A stretch of DNA of 64,000 bases from Schaalia turicensis ACS-279-V-Col4 (GCF_000296505.1 NZ_JH815210.1:1-64000), one strand, 5' to 3'. Counted from the stretch's first letter, positions 43,501 through 52,642 are shown. The notes: a model not told the origin generated them from the sequence alone. Numbers and translations: made by a program.

Positions 43501-44113
43501 GAGGACCCAACTGGCGTCGGATCTCTTCAGTCAGGTCCAGAACACGCACGAGATTCTGATCCATGTCAGCGAGCTTCTTCAGCGCACGCTCTTTACGCCG
43601 GCGATGCTTCAGCACACCGGCAGCCTCTTCAATGAACCCGCGACGATCTTCCGGGGTTGCTTGAAGGATCGAGTCGAGGCGCCCCTGCCCCACGATGACG
43701 TGCATCTGACGTCCCATGCCCGTATCGGACAGCAATTCTTGAATATCAAGCAGTCGAGCAGGTGAACCGTTAATTGCGTATTCGGAGCCCCCACCGCGGA
43801 ACAGTGTCCTGGTGATCGTTACTTCCGTGTATTCGATGGGAAGAGCGCCATCTGAGTTATCGATCGTCAGATCAATCTGCGCACGTCCTAAAGCCGGACG
43901 TCCCGATGTGCCGGCGAAAATAACGTCCGACATGTTAGAGCCACGCAGGCTCTTCGCGCCCTGCTCGCCCATCACCCAGGCAAGTGCATCCACAACGTTC
44001 GACTTACCCGAACCGTTCGGACCCACGACACAGGTGATCCCGGGTTCAAGCTTCAACGTCGTCGTAGACGCGAAAGACTTAAACCCGCGTAGCGTCAGGT
44101 TCTTTAAGTGCAC
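40598..44113 (-). CDS. smc: Chromosome segregation ATPase SMC
   Basis: The core of the bacterial condensin complex, which organises and segregates the chromosome together with ScpA and ScpB. The 1171 aa show the N-terminal Walker A GPNGSGKSNVVDALAWVMG, two long coiled-coil arms (about 170-490 and 660-1000), a hinge domain around residues 500-650, the ABC signature LSGGERSLAAIAFL and Walker B PFYVMDEVEAALDD. The start is GTG 44113 in MHLKNLTLRGFKSF. No Shine-Dalgarno site is visible, and a TATCCT lies 6 nt upstream, so the mRNA may be leaderless. scpAB are not in the window. Confidence 0.97.
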   Translation of the reverse strand: MHLKNLTLRGFKSFASTTTLKLEPGITCVVGPNGSGKSNVVDALAWVMGEQGAKSLRGSNMSDVIFAGTSGRPALGRAQIDLTIDNSDGALPIEYTEVTITRTLFRGGGSEYAINGSPARLLDIQELLSDTGMGRQMHVIVGQGRLDSILQATPEDRRGFIEEAAGVLKHRRRKERALKKLADMDQNLVRVLDLTEEIRRQLGPLARQAKQARKASLIQVRVRDAKARLLADDLVNVREKLERQSHIDTRLEELKRAHETKIADLRASIEESERNQEARARNANDVTRVWQEATSVHERAKTTLAISAERVKQYSRPEATPTGEDPDVLDQRALAASNEDGDLLQRVQQAQRELSSLVRAKEQAEDEDQRAAKELARVNALVADHREKVARLTGDVGSAHARLEAGEAEAGRARSALEAALARAEEAKKAVEDAPEESGGDFDVSRAHAQAGIHRDQARAKVDALLAAEREARADRAHWEARRDALTQLLARDDDTAHLLDRDHVLGAVQDFVNARQGTENAIATLLGPFADAVVMDSLDSALTQARDAQESNSGQLRMMIANGDEVAPAKQKLPEGLTWARECVTPDPKVAASVSALLCGAVVANDLDAAQRGIAIDTVDVAVTLSGTMVTRSGVIAAGQTADSLLAIKAQHEAAATKAEAAQHTCDALSDELTAANTALDLAIRGANEALKALRAHDALQAERAQKTARLQSALAASEAEVGRGREALKRAEDHVEWAKERVEEARSKVETLSESPSEDVDAARDKAEGAARTAKEAREAETSARLALRALEEQSRQAGARARNLRQAAAKEREERGRYAKREAQRQVALRAATEIEADARQAVNEAAQLLAIASARQTAVAEETRQENERVGALRLAVDEEMKRLADVTGEVQRDEIARTQLELQASDVERRAMEELALDADTLIEEYGPHTLVPVFPSDPDEEVSEEGQPFVRSEQEKAFEKASNELVRLGRVNPLALEEHDALAARHAFLMEQVKDLKESKADLMSIITDVDRLVEEAFVSAFEDTKKQFAHTFDVLFPGGTGDLILTDPDSPLTTGIEIEARPAGKKVKRMSLLSGGERSLAAIAFLVAIFKARPSPFYVMDEVEAALDDVNLSRLLAIFKELREESQLIVITHQKRTMEIADALYGVSMRDGVTGVVSQRLARS

Positions 44114-44149
44114 GGGTCAAGGATACGTGGAAACTGTGGGAAGAATAAG

Positions 44150-44187
44150 AAAAAGTGGCGCCTGCAGATGCAAACACCACTTTTTCA
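44150..44187 (-). terminator. Intrinsic terminator of ndk
   Basis: On the minus strand AAAAAGTGG and CCACTTTTT bracket an inner stem with G-U pairs, about 17 pairs in all, followed by CTTATTCTT. It starts 50 bp after the ndk stop and lies upstream of smc, so smc has its own promoter. Confidence 0.8.
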
Positions 44188-44236
44188 TAATGTGATGCGT
44201 GCTCCTCGGACAGGTTCACGCTCATACAAGATAGTC

Positions 44237-44689
44237 TCAGCAACACAGTTCAGGGAACCACAGTGCGATCTCACGCTCAGCAGAAGTCGGGGAATCTGAA
44301 CCGTGAACAACGTTCTCCACGTGGTTCGAACCCCAGTCGCGTCCAAGATCGCCTCGAATAGTTCCAGGAGCAGCCAAGGTCGGGTTTGTTGTGCCCATGA
44401 GAATACGCATACCCTCAATCACGCGGTCACCTTCAACCACGACGGCAACGAGCGGGCCCGAGCTCATGAAATCAACCATTCCGTTAAAAAAGTGTTGCTC
44501 ACGGTGCTCCGCGTAGTGCTCTTCAAGGAGTTCCCTAGAGGCCTTCTTAATCTTCAGGCCCTTCAGGACATAGCCCTTCGCTTCGATGCGACGCAGAACC
44601 TCTCCGGTCAGACCGCGAGCAAACCCATCGGGCTTGACCAGGATCAGAGTGTGTTCCTTATTCGGGTCGAGCAGATCAGGAGTTGGCAT
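44237..44689 (-). CDS. ndk: Nucleoside diphosphate kinase
   Basis: Transfers the gamma phosphate of ATP to nucleoside diphosphates through a phosphohistidine. The 150 aa are close to the family norm. TLILVKPDGFARG is the N-terminal strand and Kpn loop region, and NVVHGSDS holds the active-site histidine. I chose ATG 44689 because GGAGGGCGA ends directly before it; a frame opening at 44704 would translate that binding site. The C-terminal LWFPELCC differs from the usual ending in two cysteines but is otherwise ordinary. A terminator follows. Confidence 0.96.
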   Translation of the reverse strand: MPTPDLLDPNKEHTLILVKPDGFARGLTGEVLRRIEAKGYVLKGLKIKKASRELLEEHYAEHREQHFFNGMVDFMSSGPLVAVVVEGDRVIEGMRILMGTTNPTLAAPGTIRGDLGRDWGSNHVENVVHGSDSPTSAEREIALWFPELCC

Positions 44690-44809
44690 TCGCCCTCCTT
44701 TCATTACACGTTGTTCAAGGAATCAATATCGTAACCGATGATCGCATCATCGTTCACACGACGTGGCTGTGGCGGTACTCGGATGAATATCCACCACAGC
44801 CACACCGCA

Positions 44810-45511
44810 TCACGAAGCGTTTTCGATCATCTCTTTGAGAGCAACAATGCTCTCAGCTGCCTGCGGACCAGTAGCCCGCAGTTCAACCGTTTCGCCCTGC
44901 TTCACACCGAGAGCCATGATTTCAAGAACGGAAGCGGCATCTGTTCCATTCACAAGAATCTCGGCATCAAATGTGGCTGCAAGACGAGCCAGAAGAGCTG
45001 CCGGACGAGCATGCAGACCAACCGGATCAGCAACAACTGCCGTGTCCGTGACACCATCGGTTGGAGCTGAAGAAGTCTGGCGATCCTGATGCATAGAGTG
45101 AAGCTCGATCATTGGTCCGATCGCATTACGCGCAGCATCGGCAACGTCATTCAGGCAATCACCCAATTGAGCGCGCACCGCAGCCGCGACAGCACCCTCA
45201 ACAAGCGGAGCTTCAATGAACTTCAGATGATCGGGATCGTCGGCAAAATCCAGAACCGATTCAACCGTCATCGTGGCTGAACCAAGATCTGTCAGGATCA
45301 AGACACCTGCACCATCGCCATCGCCAACCTCATCGAGGCAGGCGCTGACAGCAGCGTCAATCTTGTCGAAGGACGTACCGATCCCGCCCTCATCAGTACC
45401 ACCCGCGGCTTGGAAGAAAACCTCGGGAGCCATCTGCCGGGCAAGTTCGACTACGCCACGAGCCAGAAGATCCGAATGGCTTGCGATGACAAATGCAACG
45501 CGCGCCATCAT
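44810..45511 (-). CDS. dhaM: PEP-dihydroxyacetone phosphotransferase subunit DhaM (EIIA-HPr fusion)
   Basis: DhaM passes phosphate from the PTS to the ADP bound on DhaL. The 233 aa contain an EIIA-mannose-like domain (1-130) with active histidine in IASHSDL (His12), a Ser/Thr linker, and an HPr domain (about 155-233) with VGLHARPAALLARL (His167). The E. coli protein has a third, EI-like domain, absent here, so phosphate must come from a separate enzyme I. ATG 45511 overlaps the dhaL stop by 4 bp. It is the last gene of dhaKLM. Confidence 0.93.
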   Translation of the reverse strand: MMARVAFVIASHSDLLARGVVELARQMAPEVFFQAAGGTDEGGIGTSFDKIDAAVSACLDEVGDGDGAGVLILTDLGSATMTVESVLDFADDPDHLKFIEAPLVEGAVAAAVRAQLGDCLNDVADAARNAIGPMIELHSMHQDRQTSSAPTDGVTDTAVVADPVGLHARPAALLARLAATFDAEILVNGTDAASVLEIMALGVKQGETVELRATGPQAAESIVALKEMIENAS

Positions 45512-46140
45512 TCCACCTCAGCTGCTTCAAGCGCCTTCGCAAGGATGATCGCGGACGACACAGCACCCGGATCAAGATGTCCCTTGGAACGCTCTCCCAG
45601 GTAGGAAGCACGACCCTTGGTTGCCTGAAGAGGTTCAGTGGCAAGAGCACCCTTATGAGCGGCCTCGGAAGCAACCGCCAGAACCTGTTCAGGTGTGGCG
45701 CCAGATTCTGCAGCAGCCTTAGCTGCGTCATACGCCGGACCCCAGGCATCGACCATGGTCTTCTCGCCACGCTCTGCCTTGCCACGAGCCTGAATGCCAG
45801 CGAGAGCACCGCCGATCAGGGCAGCAACAGCTTCAGCGGTCAGAGGTTCGTCGACAGCAACCTTTGCTGCGCGCAGGAAAGCTGTTCCGTACAGAGGACC
45901 AGCAGCCCCACCGACCGTCGACATCAGAGTCTTCGCAACGATCTTCAGGCAGTCCTGAACGCTAGTCGGAGGCGTTGCTTCGAAGGCTTCCATGACTTTG
46001 CCGAACCCACGATCGAGGTTCTCACCATGATCACCGTCGCCGATCTGGCGGTCCAGATCGATCAAGTATTCACGCTGAGCACCAATCTCTACGCGAGTAA
46101 GCGCAATCCAGCGCATTGCCCATGCAGTATCTAGCGCCAT
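45508..46140 (-). CDS. dhaL: Dihydroxyacetone kinase subunit DhaL
   Basis: The ADP-binding subunit that transfers phosphate to dihydroxyacetone held by DhaK. The 210 aa include DLDRQIGDGDHGENLDRG, the Asp-rich Mg-ADP site, and TVGGAAGPLYGTAFLRAAK, the conserved nucleotide loop. ATG 46140 has GTGAGGGACT before it, partly within the dhaK stop. It overlaps dhaM by 4 bp and follows dhaK by 8 bp, so all three are co-translated. Confidence 0.95.
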   Translation of the reverse strand: MALDTAWAMRWIALTRVEIGAQREYLIDLDRQIGDGDHGENLDRGFGKVMEAFEATPPTSVQDCLKIVAKTLMSTVGGAAGPLYGTAFLRAAKVAVDEPLTAEAVAALIGGALAGIQARGKAERGEKTMVDAWGPAYDAAKAAAESGATPEQVLAVASEAAHKGALATEPLQATKGRASYLGERSKGHLDPGAVSSAIILAKALEAAEVE

Positions 46141-46148
46141 CTAGTCCC

Positions 46149-47141
46149 TCACTTCCATGCCGGTGTTGCCACCGGCGCATCGAACAGTTCAAGCATTTCG
46201 TCATCCACACGGAGCAGGGAGACAGAAACGCCAGGCATTTCAAGGCTGGTCACGTAGTTGCCCACCATTGTGCGAGCAATCTTAATGCTGTCTGCTTCCA
46301 GCAGCTGAGCCAGTCGACGATGGCAAATGTAGAGCTCGGACGAAGGTGTGCCACCCATTCCGTTGACCAGGGTGATCACACGCTGGCCCTTTTCAAGCTT
46401 CAGGTCATCACGAACCTTGATATAGAGCTCTTCCACCAGTGCGTCAGCGGTTTCCATCTTGCCTCGACGGTAACCGGGTTCACCGTGGATACCGATACCG
46501 AGCTCGATCTCGTCTTCGCCAAGATCGAAGGAGGGGGTGCCTGCGTGAGGAACCGTGCACGGGCCAAGTGCGAGGCCCATGGAACGCATCTCGTCGTTCA
46601 CACGCTGAGCGATTTCGGTGACCTTGTCAAGGTCGTCGCCACGTTCTGCAGCTGCACCGGCAAGCTTCTCAACAAAGACGGTGCCGGCAACACCACGACG
46701 GCCTGCAGTGTACAGCGAGTCTTCGACCGCGACGTCATCATTGACGACAACGGAACGGACCTCGATGTCTTCCATTTCAGCCATTTCGGCGGCGGTCTCG
46801 AAGTTGAGGACGTCGCCGGTGTAGTTCTTCACGATGTGCAGGACGCCTGCACCGTGATCGGCAGCCTTTGTGGCTTCGAGGATCGGATCCGGGGTCGGGG
46901 ACGTGAAAACGGCGCCAGGAACGGCAGCATCCAGCATGCCCAGGCCGACAAAGCCTGCGTGCAACGGTTCGTGACCAGAGCCACCACCGGAAACCAGACC
47001 GACCTTGCCGTTAGCCTTCGGGGTTGCGCGGGTAACGAAATCGGGATCGAGGTGAACCTCCACCATATCCGCATGCGCCAGAGCAAACCCTTCGAGGGTT
47101 TCCTTGACGACGTTGTGGACGTCATTGACCAGCTTCTTCAT
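46149..47141 (-). CDS. dhaK: Dihydroxyacetone kinase subunit DhaK
   Basis: DhaK binds dihydroxyacetone covalently through a histidine and, with DhaL and DhaM, turns it into dihydroxyacetone phosphate. The 330 aa contain SGGGSGHEPLHAGFVG (substrate loop) and GIGIHGEPGYR, whose His forms the hemiaminal. NYTGDVLNFETA and NDDVAVEDS are conserved. I chose ATG 47141, which has AAGGAGG at 5 nt; 47159 opens within poorly conserved sequence. It is the first gene of dhaKLM, and no DhaR/DhaS-type regulator or glycerol dehydrogenase is adjacent. Confidence 0.95.
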   Translation of the reverse strand: MKKLVNDVHNVVKETLEGFALAHADMVEVHLDPDFVTRATPKANGKVGLVSGGGSGHEPLHAGFVGLGMLDAAVPGAVFTSPTPDPILEATKAADHGAGVLHIVKNYTGDVLNFETAAEMAEMEDIEVRSVVVNDDVAVEDSLYTAGRRGVAGTVFVEKLAGAAAERGDDLDKVTEIAQRVNDEMRSMGLALGPCTVPHAGTPSFDLGEDEIELGIGIHGEPGYRRGKMETADALVEELYIKVRDDLKLEKGQRVITLVNGMGGTPSSELYICHRRLAQLLEADSIKIARTMVGNYVTSLEMPGVSVSLLRVDDEMLELFDAPVATPAWK

Positions 47142-47236
47142 CGTGCCTCCTTGCATCAAAACAGAGCGGTCATGCTCTGGGACTATGGTGCCACGACTTT
47201 TGCTACTCGACTAGCAAAAAGACGGCTCGCTGCCCC

Positions 47237-48904
47237 CTATGGACGAATGCCAGCAAGATCAAGCATGTGGCCTGCAAGAACGACCGAGCCAAAGACGACC
47301 ACGCCGCATTTGTCTGCGGGGTCAGTGGTGGCTTCAGCAAGTGTCGCCGCACGATCGACCGCTTCGCCAAGATTGTCGCGTACTTCCACCCTGTCTTCAC
47401 CAAAGACATCGATTGCAATTTCGCGCAATTGCTGGATATTCGCAGCACGTTCGCCGGGCATTTCGGTGATGACAATCGAATCCAGATGCGGTTCCATTTC
47501 GGCCAGAACGGACTCGATGTCCTTGTCTCCCATCGCCGAATAGACGCCGACAACGTGAGCGAATGCGAAGGAATCGTCAAGCGCATCGGCAAGGACGCGA
47601 GCACCTGCGGGATTATGTGCAGCGTCGACAAGAATTGTCGGGGATGTGCGCACAACCTGCAGGCGTCCCGGCGAAGTCGCCGTCATCATGCCATTTTCGA
47701 CGATCTTCGCATCCAAGGCGCGACCGCCCATGAACGCTTCGACACCAACCAGAGCTGCCGCGGCGTTGTGAGCCTGATGTTCGCCAAAGAGCGGAACGAA
47801 AACGTCAGTATAGGTGGCGGAAGGAGTGCGGACAGTAACCAGCTGACCGCCAACACCCATCTGGCGATCAAGGAGCTCGAAGTCTCGGCCTTCAAGGCGG
47901 ACGATCGCATCGACTTCGCGGGCGCGGTCCAATAGGACCTCTAGTGCTTCTTCGGGTTGCTCGGCGATCACGACAATCTGACCGGGCTTGATAATCCCGG
48001 CCTTTTCTTCTGCGATTTCACGGATCGTGGAGCCCAGCCACTTCGTATGATCCAGATCGATCGGCATGATCACAGAAACGCCGGCCTCAATGAGGTTCGT
48101 GGCATCCCACGTTCCACCCATGCCGACCTCGATAACGCCAGCATCGACCGGGTGATCCGCAAACGCTGCCAACGCTAGAGCAGTAAAGACCTCAAAAAAC
48201 GACAGGCGTACTCCTCCGTCAGCAACCGACTTCGTGTCGACCATCTCGACGTAGGGCGCGATATCGTTCCAGGCTGCGATAAAGGCTTCGCGGGAAATTG
48301 GTATGCCTTCGATACTTATTCGCTCACGCACATCAATCAAATGCGGAGACGTAAATCGTCCGACGCGCACGCCGAACGCAGTCAGCACCGCATCGATCAT
48401 GCGTGCGGTCGATGTCTTGCCGTTCGTACCCGTAATGTGCACGGTCGGGAATGTATTCTGCGGATCGCCCAGGATATCGAGCAGCATCCGGATGCGATCC
48501 AAGCTCGGCTCAATGTCGTGTTCGGGTGCGCGCTCGACGATTGATTCGTAGATCTGAGCCACCGCAGCATCCAGCTCAACCGAATCTGCAGCCTTCGCGA
48601 GAGCTTCTTCGTGTTCTGCGCGCGCTGCCTCGGCGTCGTCGGCAAAGTCTTCGTCGATATCGCCTTCCAGCTCGGCGAGAATCGAAGGATCGGGGCCAAG
48701 TAGCAAGGAGGATTCGACGAGGTTCCGCAGAGCAGTTTGCAGTTCAGCCTCTTCGGCATCTTGCCCGTGATCCGTTACGTCAGTCAATGCCACCTCATCG
48801 GGCTCGTCAGCCGCTTCAAGGTAGGGAATCAGATCCGCAGGGATTGAGCCTGCAACCGCTTCTTCCTCGCTATCGCCAAAGAATGCGGAGTGATCGTTCG
48901 ACAT
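47237..48904 (-). CDS. folC: Folylpolyglutamate synthase / dihydrofolate synthase with an acidic N-terminal extension
   Basis: A Mur-ligase-family enzyme that adds glutamate to folates. The 555 aa are about 100 longer than typical FolC. The P-loop HITGTNGKTSTARMID begins near residue 160. FTSPHLIDVRERISI, GMGGTWDATN and VDAAHNPAGARVL are the conserved folate, metal and C-domain motifs. Residues 1-110 are rich in Asp and Glu (for example DIDEDFADDAEAARAEHEEA) and have no domain that I recognise. I chose ATG 48904, with GGAGG at 6 nt. It follows ileS on the same strand behind a hairpin. Confidence 0.93.
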   Translation of the reverse strand: MSNDHSAFFGDSEEEAVAGSIPADLIPYLEAADEPDEVALTDVTDHGQDAEEAELQTALRNLVESSLLLGPDPSILAELEGDIDEDFADDAEAARAEHEEALAKAADSVELDAAVAQIYESIVERAPEHDIEPSLDRIRMLLDILGDPQNTFPTVHITGTNGKTSTARMIDAVLTAFGVRVGRFTSPHLIDVRERISIEGIPISREAFIAAWNDIAPYVEMVDTKSVADGGVRLSFFEVFTALALAAFADHPVDAGVIEVGMGGTWDATNLIEAGVSVIMPIDLDHTKWLGSTIREIAEEKAGIIKPGQIVVIAEQPEEALEVLLDRAREVDAIVRLEGRDFELLDRQMGVGGQLVTVRTPSATYTDVFVPLFGEHQAHNAAAALVGVEAFMGGRALDAKIVENGMMTATSPGRLQVVRTSPTILVDAAHNPAGARVLADALDDSFAFAHVVGVYSAMGDKDIESVLAEMEPHLDSIVITEMPGERAANIQQLREIAIDVFGEDRVEVRDNLGEAVDRAATLAEATTDPADKCGVVVFGSVVLAGHMLDLAGIRP

Positions 48905-48982
48905 GAGGGCCTCCAGAGCACATGTTGCCCGGCGCATCGAAAGTGCGCGCAGTTAAAAAGCGACCCGCCTATTTTATACGGT

Positions 48983-49025
48983 TCGGGGCTGGGAGCACTT
49001 CGTAGTGATGTGATCCCAGCCCCGA
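48983..49025 (-). terminator. Hairpin downstream of ileS
   Basis: A 12-bp perfect stem (TCGGGGCTGGGA with TCCCAGCCCCGA) and 19-nt loop lie 18 bp after the ileS stop. No U-tract follows immediately, although CTTTTTAA occurs 25 nt further on. It probably separates ileS from folC. Confidence 0.6.
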
Positions 49026-49042
49026 GTCACGCGATCAAATGA

Positions 49043-52000
49043 TCAGTGCTTTGCGACGCTCACCGTGAGCTTCTCGCCGGCTTCCACGTTCACCTGAAGG
49101 GCGAGCGTTTCGTGGGCGATCATTTCAGTGTGCGCGTTCACGGCGTCCACGCGATCAGTAGGAACAACGAGGTTCAGCGTGATGCGGTCAGCAATATGCA
49201 GGCCGGCGTTCTTACGCTCATCCTGCACGGCGCGGATCACGTCACGTGCGTAGCCTTCAGCTTCCAGCTCCGCGGTCAGCTCTGTATCAAGCAGGACCAC
49301 CGTGCCATTGCTCATGACGTCCGCCGCCTGGCCTTCTTCAGCGTCCACGGTGGTGGCCACTAAGAACTGCTCGCCGGTCAGAACAACCGGCTGGCCATTA
49401 AGCTGGACGGTCGCAAAAACACAGCTACCGTCTTCGTTCACGGTCCACTCGCCCGACTTCTGCGCCTTGAACAGCAAAGACGTCAGCTTACGGAGCTCGG
49501 GAGCAAAGGCGCGCGGGTTCAGCGACAGTTCGATGTTCGCACGCAAACCGGATTCTTCCGGCGTTCGGAAGCGAACGTCCTTGACGTTGACCTCGGATGC
49601 AACAAGGTCAGCGAACTGGCCGAGCGCACCCGCCTGCTCAGAGACGATCGTCATGCCGGCAAGTGGCTGACGAACGCGCAGGTGATGGTTCTTACGCAGG
49701 GCGTGTGCCGTCGACACAACGTCGCGGACCTCGTCCATTGCAGACACCAGTGCGTCGTCAGCAACCAGATCCGAGATCACCGGGAAGTCAACCAGGTGGA
49801 CAGACTCACCACCGGTCAGACCGCGCCAGATTTCCTCGCTGAGCAACGGGAGTAACGGAGCTGCAATCTCAGACAGACGGACAAGAGCGGTGTACAGCGT
49901 GTTGAACGCAGCCGAATCCTCCTCCCAGAAACGCTGGCGCTGAGTACGCACGTACCAGTTCGTCAGAACATCCAGGTAATCGCGGACGTGCTCGCATGCC
50001 TTCGCGATGTCATACCAATCCAAGTCAGCCTTGACATCGGCTGCGAGCGAGCGCGTGCGTGCCAGCAGGTAGCGGTCCATCTTCGACAAGCTGGAAACCA
50101 CCGCTTTGTCGTTGAGGTCCCAGGCCGTGGCCTCGTACCCCTTGCCCCCATTCGCTGCCCCCGCGTACAGAGTGAAGAAGTAGTAGGTATTCCAGATCGG
50201 CAGTAGCACCTGGCGAACCGTGTCACGGATACCCGTGTCGGTCACTATGAGGTTGCCACCGCGGACGACAGGCGAGCTCATGAGGAACCAACGCATCGCA
50301 TCCGAACCGTAGGTGTCGAACACGCCGTTGACGTCCGGATAGTTGCGCAGGGACTTGCTCATCTTGCGGCCGTCATCACCCAGAACGATGCCATGCGAGA
50401 CAACGTTCGTGAACGCCGGGCGGTCGAACAGAGCGGTCGCCAGGACGTGCAGGGTGTAAAACCAGCCACGCGTCTGGCCGATGTACTCGACGATGAAGTC
50501 GCCCGGGTAGTGCGACTCGAACCATTCCTGGTTCTCGAACGGGTAGTGAACCTGCGCGTACGGCATAGAACCAGACTCGAACCAGCAGTCGAGAACGTCC
50601 GGGATACGGCGCATCATCGACTTGCCCGTCGGATCATCCGGGTTCGGGCGAACCAGCTGATCGATGAACGGGCGGTGCAGGTTATCCACCTTCACGCCGA
50701 AGTCGCGCTCAAGTTCCTTAAAAGAACCGTAGACGTCTTCACGCGGGTAGTTCGGGTCATCTGAACGCCAGACCGGGATCGGCGCACCCCAGAAGCGGTT
50801 ACGCGAGATCGACCAGTCGCGAGCGCCGGCAAGCCAGTTTCCGAAGATGCCGTCTTTGGTGTGCTCAGGAACCCAGGTGATCTCTTGGTTGAGTTCGACC
50901 ATGCGATCACGGATAGCGCTGACGCGCACGAACCACGAGGACACAGCCTTGTAGATCAGCGGCTTACGGCAACGCCAGCAGTGCGGGTAGGAGTGAACAT
51001 ACGACTTCTGCTGAACCAGAACGGCACGCTTTTCTTCGGGAACGCGGGCCAGCGGACCAGTACCATCGCGCAGGTCAACGGTGATCGGCTTATTCGCATC
51101 GAACACCTGCATGCCCTGGTAGTCGGGAACTTCAGACGTGAAGCAACCGCCTTCATCCACCGGGATGACCGGTAGGATTCCGCGTTCCTGGCAAACGAAC
51201 ATGTCGTCTTCACCGAATGCGGGTGCGATGTGGACCAGGCCGGTGCCGTCTTCCGTCGACACGTAATCGCCGGGGATGATCGTCCAGCCGTCCGGGCCGG
51301 GAGCCGCACCCTTGGCGCGGTGATCGGCGTTGTCGAAATAGTCGAAGATCGGGAAGTAATGCTTGCCCGCAAGCTCGCTCCCCTTGAAGGTCTTCACGAT
51401 CTGCGGTTCTTCGCCCAGTTCCTTCGCGTATGCGCCAAGACGCCCCTGAGCGACAACGACATCCTGGCCGGCAACCGGGGACTCGAGGTCAGCCGGAACG
51501 CGCACGACCACGTAGTCGATGGTCGGGCCAACGGCGACAGCTTCGTTCGACGGCAAGGTCCACGGGGTCGTAGTCCAGATCAGGACCAGTTCACCCTTGT
51601 CAGAGCCCTCAACAAGAGGCTCTTCGAGGCGCATACCAACGGTGACCGTGTTGTCTTGACGATCCTGGTAGACATCGTCATCCATCTTGAGCTCATGGTT
51701 GGACAGCGGGGTACGGTCGTGCCAGCAGTACGGCAGAACGCGGTGGCCCTGGTAGGCAAGATCCTTGTCATAGAGAGTCTTGAATGCCCAGATGACCGAC
51801 TCCATGTAGTTCGGGTCGAGCGTCTTGTAGTCGTTAGAGAAGTCAACCCAGCGAGCCTGGCGGGTGACATAGTCTTCCCACTCGTTCGTGTAACGAAGAA
51901 CAGACGAACGGCAGGCCTCGTTGAACTTCTCGATGCCGAGGCCACCTTCGCGGGTGATCTCAGTGACATCTTCGATGCCGAGGATACGCTGCGCCTCGAG

Positions 52001-52321
52001 TTCAGCGGGCAGACCGTGCGTGTCCCAGCCGAAACGGCGTTCAACGCGGTGGCCGAGCATCGTCTGGTAGCGACCAACAATGTCCTTGACGTAGCCGGTC
52101 AGAAGGTGACCGTAGTGCGGAAGCCCGTTGGCAAAGGGTGGGCCGTCGTAGAACACGAACTCGTTCTGACCGCCTTCGCCAGCAGGGCGCGCCTCAATGG
52201 ACTTACGGAAGGTATCGTTATCGGCCCAAAAGGCCAGGGTTTCGCCTTCCATCTGCGGGAAGGACGGGCTTGCGTCCACCTCGTTGTCGCGGTGACGCGG
52301 GTAAAAGCCGTGCTTCGTCAT
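49043..52321 (-). CDS. ileS: Isoleucyl-tRNA synthetase
   Basis: Charges tRNA-Ile and edits mischarged valine. The 1092 aa match the long (eukaryote-like) IleRS form usual in actinobacteria. The HIGH motif is PHYGHLLTG (about residue 65), the CP1 editing domain lies at about 200-400, and the KMSKS loop is [13 protein letters not shown]. The anticodon-binding domain begins around residue 680, and the C-terminal extension contains the [10 protein letters not shown] region. ATG 52321 is preceded by GACGAGGACAACA, whose GAGGA ribosome binding site is sequestered in a hairpin of the T-box leader. Expression is therefore probably controlled by uncharged tRNA-Ile. Confidence 0.97.
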   Translation of the reverse strand: MTKHGFYPRHRDNEVDASPSFPQMEGETLAFWADNDTFRKSIEARPAGEGGQNEFVFYDGPPFANGLPHYGHLLTGYVKDIVGRYQTMLGHRVERRFGWDTHGLPAELEAQRILGIEDVTEITREGGLGIEKFNEACRSSVLRYTNEWEDYVTRQARWVDFSNDYKTLDPNYMESVIWAFKTLYDKDLAYQGHRVLPYCWHDRTPLSNHELKMDDDVYQDRQDNTVTVGMRLEEPLVEGSDKGELVLIWTTTPWTLPSNEAVAVGPTIDYVVVRVPADLESPVAGQDVVVAQGRLGAYAKELGEEPQIVKTFKGSELAGKHYFPIFDYFDNADHRAKGAAPGPDGWTIIPGDYVSTEDGTGLVHIAPAFGEDDMFVCQERGILPVIPVDEGGCFTSEVPDYQGMQVFDANKPITVDLRDGTGPLARVPEEKRAVLVQQKSYVHSYPHCWRCRKPLIYKAVSSWFVRVSAIRDRMVELNQEITWVPEHTKDGIFGNWLAGARDWSISRNRFWGAPIPVWRSDDPNYPREDVYGSFKELERDFGVKVDNLHRPFIDQLVRPNPDDPTGKSMMRRIPDVLDCWFESGSMPYAQVHYPFENQEWFESHYPGDFIVEYIGQTRGWFYTLHVLATALFDRPAFTNVVSHGIVLGDDGRKMSKSLRNYPDVNGVFDTYGSDAMRWFLMSSPVVRGGNLIVTDTGIRDTVRQVLLPIWNTYYFFTLYAGAANGGKGYEATAWDLNDKAVVSSLSKMDRYLLARTRSLAADVKADLDWYDIAKACEHVRDYLDVLTNWYVRTQRQRFWEEDSAAFNTLYTALVRLSEIAAPLLPLLSEEIWRGLTGGESVHLVDFPVISDLVADDALVSAMDEVRDVVSTAHALRKNHHLRVRQPLAGMTIVSEQAGALGQFADLVASEVNVKDVRFRTPEESGLRANIELSLNPRAFAPELRKLTSLLFKAQKSGEWTVNEDGSCVFATVQLNGQPVVLTGEQFLVATTVDAEEGQAADVMSNGTVVLLDTELTAELEAEGYARDVIRAVQDERKNAGLHIADRITLNLVVPTDRVDAVNAHTEMIAHETLALQVNVEAGEKLTVSVAKH

Positions 52322-52325
52322 TGTT

Positions 52326-52552
52326 GTCCTCGTCTGTTCGATTCACAGGGACGAGGACCAGCTTCACTGGGACCCGCGGTACCACCCCGCTTGCTCTACC
52401 ACCCCGATGCGTGCGCGCCGCAGGAGCAAAGCCGCTTCTTTTATTCGCTGTAACGGGCTCACCCGTTCGGTTCTACTGTGGGCGCACTGCGAGCGCGCCC
52501 GGTTCTTCCGAAAACTCCCCGGTGATACCCCGCGCCGTGTGGCGCAGGCCGG
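52326..52552 (-). promoter_or_regulatory. Translational ileS T-box riboswitch with ultrashort Stem I
   Basis: The leader of ileS on the minus strand holds the T-box sequence GGGGTGGTACCGCGGG (around 52391-52375). The Shine-Dalgarno sequence lies in a 9-bp sequestering hairpin (GTCCTCGTC, 52358-52350, with GACGAGGAC, 52334-52326). Upstream, 52552-52519 folds as a short stem: CCGG pairs with CCGG, a distal GCGCC-ACAC-GGCGC hairpin, and an internal loop GGGGTATCA containing the isoleucine codon ATC (52526-52524) as specifier. No U-tract terminator is present. This is the actinobacterial translational class, in which tRNA-Ile lacking its amino acid frees the ribosome binding site. Confidence 0.88.
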
Positions 52553-52624
52553 ATCAACGTTGGTGTTTATCGTAGCTGAAATTACGACTGAGAGCCGAGC
52601 CAGCCCACGTGGCTTGTCCCTCAC

Positions 52625-52642
52625 ATCCCTCCGGCGAGGGAT
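52625..52642 (-). terminator. Small hairpin between the lipoprotein gene and the ileS leader
   Basis: A 7-bp stem (ATCCCTC with GAGGGAT) with loop CGGC lies 26 bp after the DUF4349 gene stop. No U-tract is evident, so its action as a terminator is uncertain. Confidence 0.35.

Noticed and set aside
51230..52453. A 407-codon plus-strand frame opposite ileS
   Set aside because: Antisense to the catalytic and editing domains of IleRS and running through the T-box leader.
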